From NCBI GenBank assembly GCA_036023115.1, contig JAYKKT010000088.1, forward strand, positions 3,983,001-4,047,000: a stretch of DNA of 64,000 nt, read 5' to 3'. This document shows positions 11,347 to 22,257 of this stretch, piece by piece. Source of the stretch: Brasenia schreberi. Its lineage: Eukaryota > Streptophyta > Magnoliopsida > Nymphaeales > Cabombaceae. The notes beneath the pieces were generated by a model. The model ran no database searches. It was not told the origin of the DNA and was given only the letters and a program-made list of their open reading frames with translations. Position numbers and translations under genes: made by a program. The stretch's first letter is position 1. Every line of letters starts with the position of its first letter.

Positions 11347-11868
11347 TGTGAGAGAAATAAGACAAATTTATGTCTTTGCCAAGTGACACCAAGTAATTGA
11401 ACTGAATAACCAATCTTGTTTCCCAAATTTTCAACAACACTTACAACGTCACTTGTTCTTGAGGTTCTGAAAACTAGAAGAGGCTCCAAAGCTGATTGGC
11501 AGCAGATTTTGCAGTGTTTAACAAAATCATTTCAACCACCAGTCATGCTGCTTCAGGTGCTTGTTTGTGCAAGTTCAGAAGTTCTAATTGATGCCATTAC
11601 TTGAGAAAATCTCTTAAGGATTTATAGCCTTCGCTTCTCTCTTGAGTTCCTTATTGTGGTAGTTTCAAAGATATTATTATCTAACATCCTTTGGTGTTCA
11701 ATTATCAGGATTCACACATTGGAGATCTTTATGGGACTCTTCCTCTTGTACTGTGCAATCTATGATCTCTTGTTTGGCCGTGATCACTTCTACCTCTATT
11801 TATTCTTACAAGCTGTCACATTCCTCATAATTGGCTTCGGATATGTTGGGACATTTGTATCCAACTAA
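8014..11868 (+). CDS. CslA: Glucomannan 4-beta-mannosyltransferase (cellulose synthase-like A), nine exons
   Basis: A Golgi-membrane GT2 enzyme that polymerises GDP-mannose (and GDP-glucose) into the mannan backbone of hemicellulose. Exons read by eye: 8014-8331, 8409-8507, 8837-9089, 9313-9423, 9514-9650, 9739-9852, 10629-10828, 10923-11117, 11709-11868. All junctions are GT-AG and phases match. The sum is 1587 nt, 528 residues plus stop, the usual CslA length. Catalytic signatures are present: DDS at 131-133, DAD at 191-193 ([12 protein letters not shown]), ED at 284-285 (TTVEDMD) and QQHRW at 321-325. One hydrophobic segment lies near residues 30-60 and several in exons 7-9. The start is the ATG at 8014 (MGRLFPATT), because the open frame continues upstream to 7909 only without an ATG. 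No defect is seen, so the gene looks functional. Intron 8 holds a long AT microsatellite. Confidence 0.95.
11269..11344. repeat. (AT)38 microsatellite in CslA intron 8
   Basis: An uninterrupted AT dinucleotide run of 76 bp lies 151 bp into the last intron. It produces artificial Tyr-Ile open frames on both strands. Confidence 0.97.
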
Positions 11869-11943
11869 TCATAACTGTGATTATCCAACAGTGATCCTCT
11901 CAGAGAGACCTCAAGTATGTATAGTGACATGTATATTGACTTG

Positions 11944-12079
11944 CACTCTAAGCATTATCTCAATGGCAGGGCACTGTAGTGCTGTTGCTGCTGGTGGGGA
12001 GTTCGACTCACTCTCCGAGGGTGCATGTGTAAGTGTGTGTTAGGCTTCAGCTTCTTCTTGTAACAACAAAAAAAAGAAA
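11944..12079 (+). mobile_element. tRNA-derived SINE just downstream of CslA
   Basis: Same family as 5870-5993. It carries a box A-like TATCTCAATGG, box B-like GGAGTTCGACTC, the TGTGTTAGGCTTCAGC motif and an A-rich tail. It is flanked by ACATGTATATTG(A/G)CTTG (17 bp, one mismatch) at 11927-11943 and 12080-12096. It sits 75 bp after the CslA stop codon and so may lie inside the 3' UTR. Confidence 0.85.
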
Positions 12080-12109
12080 ACATGTATATTGGCTTGTATG
12101 TACAAGCTT

Positions 12110-12270
12110 TGAAGGCAATACGGGTGGGTTTACTGAGTTAGGTGTGGGTTGAGAACCCTGAGACTCGAAGAGCAAGGCAAGACGGGTCTTAATAAAAGGT
12201 TCGGGAAGCGGGGCAGGGTCGTGTGGAGCAAACGTCTACCCAAGCTCACCCGTTGCCATCACTAATTTGA
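12110..12270. repeat. Short GGGTGGG-type MITE-like repeat
   Basis: GGCAATACGGGTGGG near the left end is approximately inverted at the right end as CTCACCCGTTGCCATCACTA. The interior is GGGT/ACCC-rich. These ends resemble a widespread class of small plant non-autonomous elements. A related one is at 59291-59684. Confidence 0.45.
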
Positions 12271-12919
12271 ATCTCTAGGAATATTGTTTGAGCTCGCCTG
12301 CCATCTACTTTAGGGCGAGGTGAGACAAGAGCCTCACTCAAAATCTGAAAAGTTTATGGGTCTACTACTATGTATTGGGAAATAAAAGTGCTTCGTGAAC
12401 GTGAAATTAAAGTATGTCTAACCGAAATACAAGTGCACCTCACACACACAAAAAAAAAATTCCTCGGTCCGCCATTGCACATAATCAACCATGCTTTGTA
12501 AACCTTAACTATGAATATTCGAAGAACCTATTCAAACCAATTAAATGGATCCAAACCTATAAGTTTGGTTTGGGTCTTTTTGTTGTTTTTGGGGGTTTAG
12601 TTCAGTTTGAAAAAGATATTTTTTTTGGGTGTTTCAGATTACCGTTTGTAGCCTGGATAAAACCAAAAAATAACACAAGCATCCATTTTTGAGATACATT
12701 TGGAAGCTTGACCCAAGAGTAGAATGATCACCAATTCTTGTTATCTATTTGATGTTGTTTCTCAAGTATGAATTCCAGAAAATAGGGTAAGGTTATTATT
12801 TGTATTATATGCATTTGATATTGACATAATTCCGATACTGTGATACTTTATAAATGAAGAACTTACTAAATTTATTTGTCATATAGCTTTGTAACATTAA
12901 TATATTAACATGTTTAAAA
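12271..12919. other. Gene-free stretch
   Basis: No gene is seen. A 92-codon frame at 12414-12692 has no recognisable domain. AT-rich sequence continues to the GGTTTGG repeat at 12920. Confidence 0.35.
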
Positions 12920-13049
12920 TATAATGAACTACGATTTAGAACCAAGCCAAAATGGAAGTGATGGTTTGGTTCGGTCTAGTCTTAATTTGGTTTGGTTCTC
13001 CAAAAACTGATAACGGATTATATTGATTTGGCATACATTATTATCTTAA
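12920..13049. repeat. Left part of a GGTTTGG/AT-rich repeat split by the RTE LINE
   Basis: GATGGTTTGGTTCGG and TTTGGTTTGGTTCTCC words followed by AT-rich sequence run up to the LINE target site. Similar AT-rich sequence resumes after the LINE at 16373 and leads into the CCGGTTC block ending at about 17075. The simplest reading is one older repeat interrupted by the LINE. Confidence 0.45.
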
Positions 13050-13068
13050 GTATATATATTAGTATATA

Positions 13069-16000
13069 ACTCCGCCCATGTAAGGGATCATCCTTGCATT
13101 GCCGGTCCCAAGCCCGGATAAAGGAGGAGGGTTGTGTTAGGCTTCTGACAGCCAACGTAAAACTTCATCGGATTTTTACAACATAGATTACAAAAATTAT
13201 GAGCATTGCTTTGGGGCGTCCCAACCTAGCGACGTACTGCATTGCCCGAATGCAGTAAGAAGTAAGCAAGGGCCACTACATTTTCGCCCGAATGTAGTGA
13301 ATCAATTGTAGAGAGGGTTCCCACATTATGGATGGGTGTGGGTAAAGAAGTTAGTCCCGCTACATTACCACCCGAATGTAGTGAAAAATTTTCAGAGAGG
13401 GTCTCCACATTTTGATTATAGACGGATGCGGGGGGTAAGGAAGCTAGTCCTAGATAATAAGATTCGTATTGGTTCTTTGAATATCGGAACATTATCGGGT
13501 AAGCTAATGGAGGTGGTAGATACTATGATTCGGAGAAAGATTCATATTCTATGTTTACAAGAGACAAAATGGGTTGGAGAAAAAGCAAAGGAGATAGAGG
13601 ATACAAGTTTTAAATTATGGTACTCAGGTAAAGAAAAGGCTCAAAACGGAGTTGGTATTATCATAAATAAAGATTTAAAGGAGAGTGTAGTAGACATACA
13701 ACGATATGGTGACCGAATCATGACGTTGAAATTAGTGTTAGGAGCAGAGGTTTTGAATATAGTTTGTGCTTACGCACCCCAAGTAGGACTAGAAGATAGT
13801 ATAAAGACAATTTTTTGGGAAGAGTTAGATATGGTGTTTCAAACGATTCCACAAAGGGAGATGATTTGTTTAGGAGGATATTTAAATGGACATGTCGGTA
13901 AAGAGGCATTAGGATATCAAGGGATTCATGGAAACTTTGGTTTTGGGGATATAAACGAGGAAGGTAGGGAGATTTTAAATTTTGCTATGTCATTTGATCT
14001 CTTTATAGTCAATACAATCTTCAAAAAACGAGATGAACATTTAATTACTTATAAGAGTGGCTTATCACAAACACAAATTGATTACTTTATTTGTAGAAAA
14101 AAAGATAGAGCGTGTTGTAAAGTTTGTAAGGTAATTCCAAGAGAAAGCTTGGCCACCCAACATCGACTTTTAGTTATGAATTTACAAATAAAAAATGGAC
14201 AAAGAAGAAAAGAGTGCATCGAGCTATTCAGACTAAATGTTAGAACCTCAAAAGCGAGAAAGAAGATATATTTAAACAAAAAGTCCTTCAAGGAGATGTT
14301 TGGAATTATGTTGGCACACCCTGTGATATGTGGAACAATATGGCTATACATATTAGGAAAGTGGCGAAAGATGTGTTAGGGGTATCTAAGGGAGGTGTAC
14401 CGGTACAAAAAGAAGCTTGGTGGTGGAGTGAAGTAGTACAAAATAAAATCAAGGCAAAGATAGCATGTTACAAATTACATTATGCTAAGAAAACTAATGA
14501 AACTTTAGAAGCTTATAAGAAAGCAAAGAAGGAAGCGAAAAAGGCCGTTAGTGAAGCAAAAGCTAAGATTTGGGATGACTTATATAAAAACTCAACTCGA
14601 AAGAGGGTGAAAGAGATATTTTTAGGATAGCTAGGGCTAGAGATAAGAAAACTAAAGATCTTAATTATGTTAGATGCATAAAAGACGAGGATGAAAAAAT
14701 TCTAGTGGCAAATGATGATATAAAAAATAGATAGAAAAACTATTTTTATAATCTTTTTAATGAAAATAAAGATGTTAGTATTAGTTTAGGAGATTTAGCC
14801 AAGTCAGAAAAGTATATAAACCACAATTTCTACCGACGTATTCAAAAGAATGAAGTGAAAGAGGCTCTTAAACATATGAAGAGTGGTAAATCGGTAGGAC
14901 TAGATAATATTCCTATAGAAGTTTGGAAAATACTAGGAGAAATAGGAATCACTTGGCTCACAAGACTATTTAATGAAATATGGAAAAACCAAAAGATGCT
15001 CGAGGAATGGAGAGCAAGTACACTTATACCCATATATAAGAACAAGCGAGACATTCAAAATTGTGCGAATTTTCGAGGTATCAAGTTAATGAGTCATACT
15101 ATGAAATTATGGGAAAGAATTATCGAACACAGGTTAAGACAAGTATCAAGTACAACAGAGAACCAATTTGGATTTATGCCAGGCAGATCTACTATTGAAG
15201 CGATTCATCTTTTGAGACGTCTTATGAAACATTTTAGAGCAAAAAAGAAAGACCTTCACATGATATTTATTGATCTAGAAAAAGCTTATGATAGGGTACC
15301 GAGGGAGGTTCTTTGAAGAACTTTGGAAAAAAGAGGTATCCCATTGACATATATTAACCTTATAAGAGACATGTATGATGGTGCAAAAACATGCGTGAGG
15401 ACTCATGAAGGAACGACAGACTTCTTTGAAGTTAATATTGGGTTACATCAAGGATCAACTTTAAGTCCATACTTATTTATAATGGTGATGGATGAGTTAA
15501 CAAAACATATTCAAGATGAAGTACCTTGGTGTATGTTATTTGCAGATGACATTGTATTAGTGGAGGAGTCTAAAGAAAAAGTTAATAGAAAATTAGAACT
15601 ATGGAGAGAAACATTAGAAAGCAAAGGCCTCCGACTTAGTAGAACAAAGACAGAATATATGGAATGTAAGTTTGATCATTTGACTACTTCAGAGGACATA
15701 GAAATTAAAATTGGCACACATTGCATTCCCCAAAAGGAAAGTTTTAAATACCTAGGGTCAATTTTTCAAAGTGATGGAAGAATTGATGGAGATGTTACAC
15801 ATAGAATTAATGCTGGTTGGTTAAAATGGAGAGGAGCATCAGGTATTCTTTGTGATAAGAAGATACCATTAAAATTAAAAGGTAAATATTATAGAGCAGC
15901 AATTAGGCTTGCCATGTTTTATGGTTCCGAGTGTTGGGCACTTAATCATCAACATGTACAAAAGATGTCTCTGATAGAAATGAAGATGTTGAGATAGATG

Positions 16001-16353
16001 AGTGGTCATACAAGAAAAGACCGTATACATAATGAGGTTATTAGAAACAAATTAGGAGTGGCACCAATAGAGGATAAAATGAGAGAACATCGTTTAAGAT
16101 GGTTTGGACATATAGAAAGAAGATCAAAAGAAGAACCTCTAAGAAGGTTAGAAAAACTAAATTTGGAAAGTATTAAAAGAGGTAGAGGACGACCACAAAA
16201 GTGTTGGAAAGAAACAATAAAGAATGATCTAGCTTATTGGGAGTTAACTGCTAACATGGCACACGATAGGGATCTGTGGAAACAAAGAATCCATGTAGCC
16301 GACCCCGTCTAGTATGTGGAAAGGCTTAGTTGTTGTTGTTGTTGTTGTTTGTT
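13069..16353 (+). mobile_element. Full-length RTE-clade LINE with 19-bp target duplication
   Basis: The element starts ACTCCGCCCATGTAAGGGATC and ends in (TTG)n. The identical 19-bp GTATATATATTAGTATATA flanks it at 13050-13068 and 16354-16372. The 5' region has no separate ORF1, as is normal for RTE. One long frame codes for an AP-type endonuclease followed by reverse transcriptase (see the pseudogene entry). The 3' end GTAGCCGACCCCGTCTAGTA is the signature found in five shorter pieces in this window. A complete 5' end plus a perfect duplication implies one full-length insertion. Confidence 0.93.
13430..16312 (+). pseudogene. RTE endonuclease-reverse transcriptase ORF, frameshifted and with stops
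   Basis: Endonuclease: GSLNIGTL, CLQETKW at about 13553 and the late SQTQIDYF and ATQHRLLVM motifs are readable in the frame of 13430-14379. The position where the family has Asp in GGDLNGHVG is Tyr (codon 13879-13881, TAT), which should destroy catalysis. The frame then shifts near 14330-14380 and again near 14620. The reverse transcriptase runs from about 14640 to 16312 with in-frame stops at 14732, 15314 and 15995. It still shows [33 protein letters not shown] and the catalytic FADD (15539-15550). The C-terminal [12 protein letters not shown] and RWFGH region is typical of RTE. The protein cannot be made from this copy. Confidence 0.93.
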
Positions 16354-16372
16354 GTATATATATTAGTATATA

Positions 16373-17075
16373 CTTGTATAGTTACATTACTACTAGTCTA
16401 CTACATAGTATTAATATAATTTGTAATGTAATATATTATGTATACATAAATTAATTAATGAATGTTATACTTATAAGTTATATAAGAACTTATATAATAA
16501 AACTATAACCATTTTAATGTAATATATGTATAATATATATGAAATATAATACATTATATACTAATACTTATAGTTATAATCTTAAATAGTCTTATATAAC
16601 TTATAGTCTTAGACTCTTATATATATAATTTAAATTGTTTAATAGTTATATAACTAAACCGGATTGTAACCACCACAAAACCGGATTTGAAACCATAAAA
16701 ACCAGTTTCGGAACTGGATTCAAACCATAAAAAACAGAATCCAGGTCCACACAGAATCGGATCCGGAACCACCTCAAACTGGATCCAGAACCAGATCTGG
16801 AACCATCATGAAACCGAAACTGTCGTAAAAGTAGAACGGAAACCGGTGGTTTGATTTGGAACTAGACCCAAAACCGGTTCAGCGGTTTGAACCGAAACCC
16901 AAACAGTGGTTTCGGCTCCTGTTCCAGACCGCTTTTCCAAATAGACAAACCGTAACCAAAGCGGGACATGTCCGGATCCGGTTATGGTTATGGAACCAGA
17001 ATCGCCGGATTCCGTTTCTGGGCCAGTTTGGTTCCGGGTCGAACCGTCGGACCAGGTCCAAACAGGCCATGTCTA
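16373..17075. repeat. AT-rich then CCGGTTC-rich repeat
   Basis: TATATA-rich sequence up to about 16650 is followed by degenerate AACCGGATTC, GGAACCAC and CCGGTTC words ending in GGCCATGTCTAA. That end matches 18735-18751 and the complement of 21466-21480, so these share a family with a TAGACATGGCC-like terminus. Open frames in both directions reflect composition only. Confidence 0.5.
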
Positions 17076-17289
17076 ATTTGGAGGCCGATGCTATATGCAT
17101 GTCCTGAATAATGGCCTTCAACTTGTGAGCTGACCTCCTAGCTAGGTGAACTATTGCATGCTCTTTGTGCATAACGATTAGTAATATATCACCAAAGCGG
17201 TTCTTGATTTAAAAATTAGCTAGCAGTAAAATGCTTGGGACTGCAGAACTTGGTCTCTACTTCTTAGATGACGAACCCATTTGTACATA

Positions 17290-17455
17290 GTGCATTTAAT
17301 CCCACTAATAAGAGAGGCGAGTCACAAAATTGAGACACAAGAACCACCCAAAATTTTGAAAATCAACTTAAAGCTCATAGCCCACAGAGGGATCCATGGG
17401 ATATATAGTACATATTTAACCCGCCCTAAAAGAGTTTCTAGATCCGCCACTGCCT
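17290..17455. repeat. MITE-like element ending in CTAGATCCGCCACTG
   Basis: The right end TTTCTAGATCCGCCACTG is shared with 2492-2575. The interior includes AAAATCAACTTAAAGCTCATAG, also seen as AAAATCAACTTAAAGCCTATAG at about 4782. The left end is decayed. Confidence 0.4.
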
Positions 17456-17588
17456 TAAACTAAACTTGTTTGAACCAAGCTGGGCATACGGCCTGTGTCA
17501 TGCGAGTATACATAAGCAAGTCTACAAAGTTCATTATCTATGAAAACATACATTTTTATTAATTTTTTTTATAATAGAACTTCACATA

Positions 17589-17782
17589 ACTCCACCCATG
17601 TAAGGGATTACCCTTGTATGGCCGGTCCCAAGCCCGGATAAAGGAAGAGGGTTGTGTTAGAATTTTGACAACCAGCGTAAAACTTTGTCGGACTTAGCAT
17701 GAATTCTACAAAAAAACAAAGAATCCATGTAGCCGATCCCATCTAGTATGGGAAAAGGCGTAGTTGTAGTTATAGTAGTAGT
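17589..17782 (+). mobile_element. 194-bp RTE deletion derivative (5' end joined to 3' end)
   Basis: The first roughly 110 bp match the 5' end of the LINE at 13069 (ACTCC(A/G)CCCATGTAAGGG, then GGTCCCAAGCCCGGATAAAG and GTAAAACTT). The last roughly 75 bp match its 3' end (ACAAAGAATCCATGTAGCCG, then TCTAGTATGG and a TAG/TTG tail). Everything between is absent. AACTTCACA flanks it at 17578-17586 and 17783-17791. It has its own target duplication, so the short form was itself mobilised rather than being a local deletion. Confidence 0.85.
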
Positions 17783-17792
17783 AACTTCACAA

Positions 17793-18504
17793 TTCCGTCC
17801 AATTACATTTGAACTGAGTGCCAAAAAAGCAACGAAACACACCACCTAACAAATTGGGAGAGATCCGGTGAGACCCCCTCGACCCGGTCCATTTCACCAT
17901 GATGCAAGTTGCTTAGAGTGAATACATGAAATCATTTTAGAATATGGTCAACTCCATTAGAATCTTCCTTGGCATTAGGGTTTCTTGATACCAAGATCAA
18001 TTAATTTGATTTGAGGTCAGATCTTCTATTTGGCTTATTTTTCTGCATCTTGTAAAGAAACCCAAGAAAAAGGGTTGAATTTATGATTTAAAAGTTCATC
18101 TTCACTACAAAACCGTTGGTATTAGATTTTATTCATAATAACATCAGATCTTAAAATAGGGTCTAGGAATTACATTTTCCTATTTTGAAGTGACCAATTG
18201 ATCGAAGAAAAATCCATGAACTTTGAGTGTCTTACTCCCCAACAAAAGACATGCCTTTTGTGAGTGCCGTTGACGAATCCAAATGGTATGGATCACGTGA
18301 AGACCCACAACCTTATACATTGTGGATTTTGAGTCTGCAGTCCAAATTAGAGTACTCCCTATAGGTACAAGCATTTTTTCATGAGGTTGGGACAGGTGAT
18401 CTGGAATATCATGTTCGAGCACCAAAGAATGTCGTTCATATGATCTCGACATGGCGACTTCATTGATATGTAAAAAATGAGAATGATAGTTGGAATTGGT
18501 GGCT
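17793..18504. other. Gene-free stretch
   Basis: No gene is recognised. A minus-strand frame of 215 codons runs from 18827 to 18180, but it reads through the repeat at 18505-18751 and matches no family I know. Confidence 0.35.
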
Positions 18505-18751
18505 CTCGACATGTTCGGGTGGTGGGTGGTTCCGGTTTCAAAACTGCTTTTAAATTTTCTTCTTGAAATACAAAAAAAGCTCCTTACCATTGAGCTAACA
18601 ATTTGTTTATGATAAAAAGCTTTAGAAAGTATATTTAAAACATATTTAACAGAGATCATGAACCATAACCAAACAGGGGGTCCCCAATTTTGCAGACAGT
18701 TCGGTTCCAATTTGAACCAGTGGACTGGTTCCGTGCTGGCCATGTCTACAC
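18505..18751. repeat. MITE-like element with GACATG / CATGTC ends
   Basis: The left end CTCGACATGTTCGGGTGG is an imperfect inverted match to the right end CGTGCTGGCCATGTCTACAC. The interior has GGTTCC-type words. It resembles 21466-21890. No target duplication was found. Confidence 0.45.
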
Positions 18752-20609
18752 TCGAAAGAGGTTCAAGTAGGCTGTTAAGAAGAGCTTGATTCACTAACTC
18801 CCTTAATCCCTTTGAGAAATGTGGCAAGGAAAATCCTCAAACACTTTATTCTAAGAAAGGGCATAGCGATTTATCAAATAATTGAAATACGCACGGTGAA
18901 GGGCAGCCATCCTGACAAGTGCAACTGAGCCGAGTGCAAGCCACTCAGCTTGCTTAAGAAACACTCAGTTCAAGCTTGAGGTTGGGCTCTATTGAGCTTC
19001 GATATTCAGGATTGTTTCTGCCTCGAGCTATATTTGGGAGACTGGAGCTCGTCGGCTCGTGACTTACTTGTTTTTCAGGCTTGACTTGCTCATTGGGTTA
19101 GCTCACTTAAGTCAAGGTCAACTGAGCAGAGAAAGGAGTTTGAACTTGAATTTGACCCCGACCAACTAAACGCTCCAACAATTTTCTCGATGAAAACAAC
19201 TTTAAACCAGAAAAGCCCATCTATCAAGAAAGATTTTAGCAAAAAGGCCGAGAAAGATAGGTTTTTTCTCCATGGCTTTCATGTGTTCCATCAATAAGGG
19301 AGGGATTACTACATGGGTAAAGCTTCATTATGCTTGTGGGCGTCTCGAGCCAAGTGCTAATCTTGAGCTCCAACTCTGTTTGCTCATATGTCAAAGTCAG
19401 CTTCAGATAAGCTAATTGTAAGTGGAAATGATCACATTCAACCTTCAATACACACTCGAAATTCATAAGAAAATGTTCTCTTACGTTTTTCGGAGATGGA
19501 GTTTCTTATTATAAAACAATAAACCTTGATTTACAAAAACAATAAGAAAAGATTTGAACCGTTTTCTTTTATAAACGAAAATGAAAAAAAAAAAACTCAC
19601 AATGGTAAGTTATAGGAAAAGAAATCAAAGGAATGATTATATCATCCCGTATACAAAAATATATAAAAAAATAAAATTTACTTTTTAGTTCCCTAAACCG
19701 AAGACGGTAGCAATACTATCTTCGTCTCCTTTCACTCGGTCTTCAGTCGGCGAGCCCCATCACTAACGAGTTAAGTTATGATCGAGTCAATCGAGTATCT
19801 CGACTCTTGCATCTCACCTTGTCATTGATCGAACACACTTTACAAGAAAGCAACTTATCAGAAGCTCCCACAAATAACACTGATACGATACTCATTCATA
19901 AAAAAGGAAAACTGTGAGCTCATCATTGGAAAGAAGAAAGTGTCTCATGCAAAACAAAGCCACAAAGAGTTCGTAAAAAATGCTCTCTGCTTCATTTACC
20001 ATTGCTTGGTGCACGCATCAATCCAGAGCATTATGAAATGGATAACTATGTCTGTGACGATTGTTCAACCTTACATAGAAGGCCCTTAAGGTCGGCATAA
20101 AGGAAAAGTTTGTTTTTTAAGACGCATGTATATTTACATTTATAAAATACTTGTATTTTCTTATATATATAGTGACAAACCAAAAGTGAATACCTTTATC
20201 TCGACCTAAAGTGATGGAGCATTTATATTTTCTTATATAGTGGTAAACTCAAGAATTTTTCACATTTTGGGTGAGTCAATGCCTCACCTCGCCTAAAGTG
20301 ACTCCTCAACTGATTAAAGCTCTGATCTTTACTGACAACGAGTGGGTGTACATTTTACCACAAGCTCTGATCTTTCCAGCATTAATTCACCATATCTCAT
20401 TAAAGCTCTACTGGTACCCACTAGAGTTTAAGAAGGCCTTATTTTGCCTCCCCTTGCCAACTCCATGTGGTTGGAAACTGCTTAGTTAAAGGATTGTCAA
20501 ATAGACATCTCACATATTCAAATCTTACACGTGAGAAACATGGTACTGATATACTAATGGCACAGATAAATTCAAATTCATGTGCGTTGTTTCTGAAATA
20601 TATACGATT
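18752..20609. other. Gene-free stretch with AGCTCG-rich patch
   Basis: Positions 18915-19150 are rich in GAGCTTG and GCTCGTCGGCTCG words like 1655-1800. About 20105-20260 contains the word TATTTTCTTATATA twice. No gene is recognised; the remaining open frames are short and lack known motifs. Confidence 0.4.
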
Positions 20610-20999
20610 TTAACATGCTGATCTTTTACTCAAGCAATCCGGCCATGGATTGCTCTTTCCGTGCCTGAGCTCATGTAAAACTCCCTCCAGCTCACTCTTG
20701 TGACAAGGCAATCTAAGAACTCCATGTTGCTCGAATCCATACTCATCTTGAGCCTTCTCAAGCAGCTTCAAGAAAGTAGGGCTCGTCAGATATGCCAATG
20801 GAACAACAAACCTCCGCGGGGTGCCCTCTTCAAAAGCCAACACGGCGAAATGGCCCTTCTTGATCCTCTTCAGCCTGTTCATGTAGTTGTAGCCATGCTT
20901 CATGCAGCGGTCTGCTGCATGATCGTGCTGCTCTTGTTGTGTGAGTGAAGATAAGCGCCTCCCAAGAAGAAACCATGCAGCGGCACCTTTCAACAACAT
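20610..20999 (-). CDS. SAUR-family auxin-responsive protein
   Basis: This intronless gene encodes 129 residues with ATG at 20999 and TAA at 20610-20612. The SAUR core is clear: KKGHFAV at about 47-53, then RRFVVPLAYLTSPTFLKLLEKAQDEYGF and the LRLPCHKSELEGVL end at about 96-109. SAURs are small auxin-induced proteins; well-studied members inhibit PP2C.D phosphatases and so activate plasma-membrane H+-ATPases to drive cell expansion. The N-terminus (MLLKGAAAWFLLGRRLSSL) is variable in the family and gives no function. A TATAAAT on the minus strand at 21298-21304 is a plausible promoter about 300 bp upstream. No defect is visible. The subclass is not assigned. Confidence 0.92.
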   Translation of the reverse strand: MLLKGAAAWFLLGRRLSSLTQQEQHDHAADRCMKHGYNYMNRLKRIKKGHFAVLAFEEGTPRRFVVPLAYLTSPTFLKLLEKAQDEYGFEQHGVLRLPCHKSELEGVLHELRHGKSNPWPDCLSKRSAC

Positions 21000-21297
21000 T
21001 TTAGGAAGACAGTTGAGTTCTTCTTTTGTGATCTTAAAAGCCCTCGAAAAATTAATTTCACCTTGTAGTTAAACCAACAGAGCGAAGTCAGCTCGGAAGG
21101 CCCCCTCCTGATCCCTAGTAGAAGATAGCACTATGACCAACTAATTGCGATCGTACTCCTGATCTCTTGTCACCTTGCTTCTTGATGGTGTTATCCTATG
21201 ATTGCAACTGCAAAGCTAATAAGCAGGCATCTCAAGCTGCCCTCCTTTGCCACAACAGACTGACTGCTTATGCTTGAGACTAGTGCCTAAGAGTGCA

Positions 21298-21304
21298 ATT
21301 TATA
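21298..21304 (-). promoter_or_regulatory. Candidate TATA box of the SAUR gene
   Basis: On the minus strand the sequence reads ATCTATAAATT, about 300 bp upstream of the SAUR start. Position and consensus are the only evidence. Confidence 0.3.
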
Positions 21305-21465
21305 GATGGGGATCAAGGGAGCGAAGCAGCGAGATCGAACCTTCTTCTGTCTTTAGTTCAGAGAGGTCAATGAAACGTCGTTCCACTACTTGCAATGTGT
21401 GGTCAAATTGGGGTTGTTTGCCTAATCGTAACTTCAGATATTTTGAAGCCAACTGGCTGTTGAAT

Positions 21466-21890
21466 CTAGACATGGTCGGTTCCAAACTGGCCCGGGCGTT
21501 CGAACCGAAACCGAACCGGTCTCGAAACTGCTAGTAACCGGAATCGGTCGAACCAGTCCTGGAACCGTAATCAGACCTGGATACCTCTCGGTTCAGTTAA
21601 GGTTCATAGTTTTCAGGAGCTGGTTTAGAACCAGAACTGGAACTGTATCTTAATAAATAATATATATTATACATAAATTTGCAGAGTTTGAGGTGTAGCT
21701 CACGGTAGACCTGTTAAGTCTCAAACGGGAGTTCCAATCTCACAGGGTGCCGGGACCCTTTTTAAAAAATTAACTATTTTGAAACGGTTCTTGTTCAAAA
21801 ATCAGAACCATCCTGAAACCAACTGTTCTAAAACCTAAATTGGAACCAAACCGCCCCAGTTTCCATTTACCCGAAACCGGACATCTCTAG
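21466..21890. repeat. 425-bp MITE-like element with imperfect terminal inverted repeats
   Basis: The left end CTAGACATGGTCGGTTCC is an imperfect inverted repeat of the right end GAAACCGGACATCTCTAG, with about 13 of 18 positions agreeing. The interior is GGTTCC-rich. Positions about 21690-21765 hold a tRNA-like block (GTAGCTCACGGTAGACC and GGGAGTTCCAATCTC) that resembles SINE boxes A and B, suggesting a nested SINE. No clear target duplication flanks the element. Confidence 0.55.
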
Positions 21891-22257
21891 AAGCGTTTGA
21901 AGGGTCTTTTCAACTGTCTTAAGCGAAATGAGAGACTAGCTTGATTGAAATTTTACAAGAGATTTCTCATCTGTTAGTAAGAGAAAAAAGGCAGGCATCC
22001 TCCACCACCATTTGTTTTTAGCATAAAAGGGTTAAGGGAAAAGAGAAAGCTTCTTTTGATTTGACGCATGATTTATGGCATGGTCCTATTCGTAGCCGTC
22101 CACCTGGTAAGGGAGACAAGCTGCTCGTGCTTAAGTCTATTCAGTTCATTTGGCGTAGTTCTACCAAAACCGGCTTATGCTTAACTGGACTTCTAGCTGT
22201 TGAGTTTGCAGTCCAGTAACTTTAAGTTTTCAACTTTTTTAGTCTCAGCTCATGGGG

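Noticed and set aside
11124..11489. 121-codon minus-strand frame with a Tyr-Ile run
   Set aside because: It is the AT microsatellite inside CslA intron 8 read as codons.
18180..18827. 215-codon minus-strand open frame
   Set aside because: It reads through a MITE-like repeat at 18505-18751 and has no recognisable domain, so it is probably chance.
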